Below are positions 61,862-64,000 of a DNA stretch of 64,000 nt, in pieces. Below the pieces are notes generated by a model. That model had not been told where the DNA came from and did no database searches. It saw only the letters and a list, made by a program, of their open reading frames with translations. Numbering within the stretch: the first letter of the stretch is position 1; each line of letters opens with the position of its first letter. The stretch spans positions 124,001 through 188,000 of the forward strand of contig JADKBN010000002.1 in the NCBI GenBank assembly GCA_016715065.1. The letters are read 5' to 3'. The stretch comes from Fibrobacterota bacterium. Lineage in GTDB: Bacteria > Fibrobacterota > Fibrobacteria > UBA5070. Position numbers and translations under genes: made by a program.

Positions 61862-63558
61862 TCGGGAGCATTTCGAGCAGAAACGCCACCCTGTTGGAGG
61901 CCCGCTGGATCCTGCCACGCATCCGATCGACGCGTCGTTGGTTGCGTCTGGCGGCGATCTCGATTCGGTGGATGCTCCTTTTGTGCGGTGGACTGTTGTT
62001 TTCCCTCGGGTTGTACGGATCAAGCAACAGCCATTCCACGCAAAAAATCCTATTCCTGATCGTGGCCGGCCTGGTGTTGTTCGCGTTGGGACTCGTGGCT
62101 CCCAGCGGATCTTCCGACGAAGCTTTGCCTGAAAGCGGAGATGACCTTCTCGTGCGGCGTTTTGTGGGCGATCTGGTCATGGTGGAGGTGGGCGCGGGCA
62201 AAGGCACGGACATGATTCCGACGTTCGAAGGCTGTTGGCCGCTGTCGTTCCCCCTGGGATGGAACGACGACTTTCCCGAAGGTGGAGAGGTGGACATCGA
62301 AGCGGTGGAGTATGAAAGTCCCGGCATCCATGGGAGCTTCGACCAGTCCTTGTGGGTGGTTTCGATCCAAGGAAAGCGGTCGCTCCAGGCGGAGGCCAGC
62401 GCGGGGGCGTTGTTGTCCCGAGCAGCAACGCCGGGAGTTTGGTGGATGACAGGTATCGTTTTCCTTGGATTGCTGGTCTGGCAGCCCAGTCTTCCCGAGG
62501 GTGTGCAGGCAAGCCAAGTGCCGGGAATCCTCCGAAGCAAGCCGCCGGCTTCCGTCGCGAGTCTGGACGAAATCCGTCAGCTCGATCCTGGTCCAGGCAG
62601 GGCGCTTCGGCTCGGCCCCCATGTCCTGGTGGAGGCTCCGGGGGGGATGTCGGGAATGGCACTGGCCTTCGCCGGGGGGGCTACCTTTGTCGAGTCGCTG
62701 GAGGAAACCGTCGATTCGATCCAGCGGCGAAGATCTTCCCTGCCGGGTGCGATCGAACGCGCCAGAAAGGAGTGGGCAATGATCGACAGCCTCCTGTCGC
62801 AACGAATTCCCGCGAGGGAGTTCGCCTGGCTGAGAAAGCTTCCGGAAGAGGAACGCAGGCCGATACTGGAGGCGACGCAACGCCGAAGATTGGGTCGGAT
62901 CGAAAAAGTTCGCGAGGCGGTACTTGGCACACCCGGCGCCGATTCCGGGATGTTCGCGGGAAACGCGGCATGGCTTCGCTTTGTCAGAAACCGCGCGCAG
63001 ATGGTCGGCGCGCTCGCATCCGCCCGGGACAGTTTCGAAATCCTTGCCGTCATGCAACAATCCATGTCTTGGTATCTGGCCATGCTGGGAGAGAACGCGA
63101 GCGGATCGATGGCCTCCGTGGAGTCCCTGGTCCAGAACGATCGATGGAATACAGCTCTCAAGGGGTTCGGACTCGGAAGGAACTCCGGCGTGTCGGAGGA
63201 TTCCAAGGTTTGGCTCACGGGAGCGGGCGGTTCGCGCCTGCCCTGGAGCGTGGAGGAATTCCCAGGCGCGGATGGCTCGGCATCCTGGGTTGGTTCGGGT
63301 TTCCATCCTGCGGGACGGATCGTGGCCGTCCAGTCCAAAACGCGCAGAGGATGGTTTTTCACGGACGGGCACAAGACCGCATCCGACCTGTTCGGGTGGC
63401 TTTCGCAATGGATGGTGGTGGTCGCCCTGATCGCCGGATGGATGCTCATCGGTCTCGCCCGGCGGCGGCGATGGGCGTGGGCGAAGGATCGCGCCAGACA
63501 AGCCAGCCGCGAATGGTGGGCGACCAGGAACACTGCCGACCCGTGCGAAGCTAGCTAG
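61858..63558 (+). CDS. Membrane protein of unknown function
   Basis: 566 aa from a TTG at 61858 that overlaps the previous stop; the start is uncertain and an internal ATG at 61968 opens a shorter form. Helices: two near the N-terminus (LLLCGGLLFSLGLYG, ILFLIVAGLVLFALGLV), one central (GVWWMTGIVFLGLLVW), one at the end (WMVVVALIAGWMLIGLARRRRW). The middle (~residues 260-510) is soluble and helical (PEEERRPILEATQRRRLGRIEK). No known domain. Coupled to the secreted protein and, through it, to the TrpF-STAS gene. Confidence 0.6.
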   Translation: MIGSISSRNATLLEARWILPRIRSTRRWLRLAAISIRWMLLLCGGLLFSLGLYGSSNSHSTQKILFLIVAGLVLFALGLVAPSGSSDEALPESGDDLLVRRFVGDLVMVEVGAGKGTDMIPTFEGCWPLSFPLGWNDDFPEGGEVDIEAVEYESPGIHGSFDQSLWVVSIQGKRSLQAEASAGALLSRAATPGVWWMTGIVFLGLLVWQPSLPEGVQASQVPGILRSKPPASVASLDEIRQLDPGPGRALRLGPHVLVEAPGGMSGMALAFAGGATFVESLEETVDSIQRRRSSLPGAIERARKEWAMIDSLLSQRIPAREFAWLRKLPEEERRPILEATQRRRLGRIEKVREAVLGTPGADSGMFAGNAAWLRFVRNRAQMVGALASARDSFEILAVMQQSMSWYLAMLGENASGSMASVESLVQNDRWNTALKGFGLGRNSGVSEDSKVWLTGAGGSRLPWSVEEFPGADGSASWVGSGFHPAGRIVAVQSKTRRGWFFTDGHKTASDLFGWLSQWMVVVALIAGWMLIGLARRRRWAWAKDRARQASREWWATRNTADPCEAS

Positions 63559-63958
63559 GCGCCAGGATCGCCCGCAGTTCGGGTGGTGGTCGACGCGGTT
63601 TTCCGGAGGCGTCCATGCATACGTGGGTGGTCCAGCCGCTGGCCAGCAGCTCGCCTTCCAGGGATCCGCGATGGGTCCGGTAGTCGAACCTCACCCGCAA
63701 TCCATCCACCAGCGCGACCGCAAGTTCGATGGCCAACTCGTCGCCGTAGCGGGCGGGAGACAAATATTGGCAATGCGCCTCCAGCACGGGGATGGCGAAT
63801 CCCTTGGCCTCCAGCTGGTCGTAGGGAAGGGCGTTGGCGGCGAGCCACTCCGTGCGGGCCACCTCGTAGTACACGAAATGGTGGGCGTAGTAGACGAACC
63901 GCATCTGATCGGTCTCGCTGTAGCGGACCCGCACCCGGGACACGTGGGGAGCGGTCAT
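63551..63958 (-). CDS. Acyl-CoA thioesterase, 4HBT (YbgC-like) family
   Basis: 135 aa. Hot-dog fold with the family start SRVRVRYSETDQMRFVYYAHHFVYYEVARTEWL, where the Asp in ETDQM and the YYAHHFVYYE block match YbgC-type thioesterases. It ends PPELRAILAPS. It hydrolyses short or medium acyl-CoA, or in YbgC works beside the Tol-Pal system. Its start overlaps the stop of the gene upstream (ATGA), cut by the window edge. Its 3' end overlaps the convergent membrane-protein gene by 8 bp. Confidence 0.88.
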   Translation of the reverse strand: MTAPHVSRVRVRYSETDQMRFVYYAHHFVYYEVARTEWLAANALPYDQLEAKGFAIPVLEAHCQYLSPARYGDELAIELAVALVDGLRVRFDYRTHRGSLEGELLASGWTTHVCMDASGKPRRPPPELRAILAPS

Positions 63959-64000
63959 TCCGCGTCCAGCCTGACCATGCCCAGGTCCTTCATCTTCTGC
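63955..64000 (-). CDS. C-terminal end of a gene cut by the window edge
   Basis: The minus strand reads QKMKDLGMVRLDAE and then a TGA that overlaps the thioesterase ATG (ATGA). Only 15 codons are visible, so the product cannot be named. The overlap implies co-transcription with the thioesterase. Confidence 0.5.
   Translation of the reverse strand, partial: QKMKDLGMVRLDAE

Noticed and set aside
1..64000. CRISPR arrays, tRNA, rRNA and transposases
   Set aside because: No regularly spaced direct repeats, no conserved RNA genes and no transposase motifs were seen on either strand.

Overview
The window is a GC-rich bacterial chromosome segment that most likely comes from the Fibrobacterota (Fibrobacteres), outside or near the genus Fibrobacter. 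The evidence is lineage-typical: a two-copy FISUMP-domain protein (10326-12319), a TIGR02147-family regulator (35212-36093), many lipoproteins, a CotH-kinase protein, a GH44 endoglucanase, and Gram-negative envelope genes (Mla lipid transport, an Omp85-like barrel). No rRNA, tRNA, CRISPR array, integrase or insertion sequence was seen. Identifications rest on reading motifs; no database search was run.

Layout. 1-1.1 kb: AbiE-type toxin-antitoxin pair, the toxin cut by the window edge. 1.1-10.2 kb, all on the minus strand: the most interesting region. It holds an ECF sigma factor with a small zinc-finger anti-sigma, and an MNIO (DUF692) RiPP operon. That operon encodes a 12-cysteine lipoprotein precursor, the MNIO enzyme, an HvfC/BufC partner and a one-POTRA Omp85-like barrel. 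Beside it lie genes typical of arsenosugar clusters: TIGR04283 glycosyltransferase, purine nucleoside phosphorylase, a TVP38/mercuric-reductase-like fusion and DUF547. Two promoter-like sites with identical boxes and spacing (TGTAAGG-N16-CGAC) stand upstream of the RiPP precursor and of the fusion gene, suggesting one sigma-controlled regulon.

10.3-21.7 kb, minus strand: FISUMP protein, a decayed lectin-like lipoprotein, two tandem secreted paralogues, an APH-like kinase, DUF4261, CotH, a transglutaminase-like protein and a DUF1501/DUF1800 pair. 22-24.5 kb: an S9 peptidase interrupted by a one-base shift. 24.5-34.5 kb: an accessory region with an RCC1-repeat lipoprotein, a TPR-like protein, a large frameshifted HExxH metalloprotease with a peptidoglycan-binding domain, a tail-fibre-like protein and several small genes of the type often found beside toxins. 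34.6-35.1 kb: an array of hairpins.

35.2-39.1 kb: translationally coupled TIGR02147 regulator, lipoprotein and GH44 cellulase. 39.2-44.9 kb: hybrid histidine kinase, DUF6976-like protein, alpha/beta hydrolase and lipoprotein. 45-49.2 kb: recR-engB-mlaE-mlaF-mlaD operon. 49.3-59.3 kb: propeller protein, starch-synthase-like glycosyltransferase, a large CHASE-like/PAS hybrid kinase, an AmgK/MurU cell-wall recycling pair and a lone ECF-type ATPase. 59.3-64 kb: a TrpF-STAS fusion coupled to a secreted and a membrane protein, then an acyl-CoA thioesterase.

Several genes carry single-base indels, some of them in short homopolymers (11701, 24029-24032, 27469, 27682, and near 12253 and 28545). Their number suggests consensus errors rather than real decay, so these genes are annotated as whole units.
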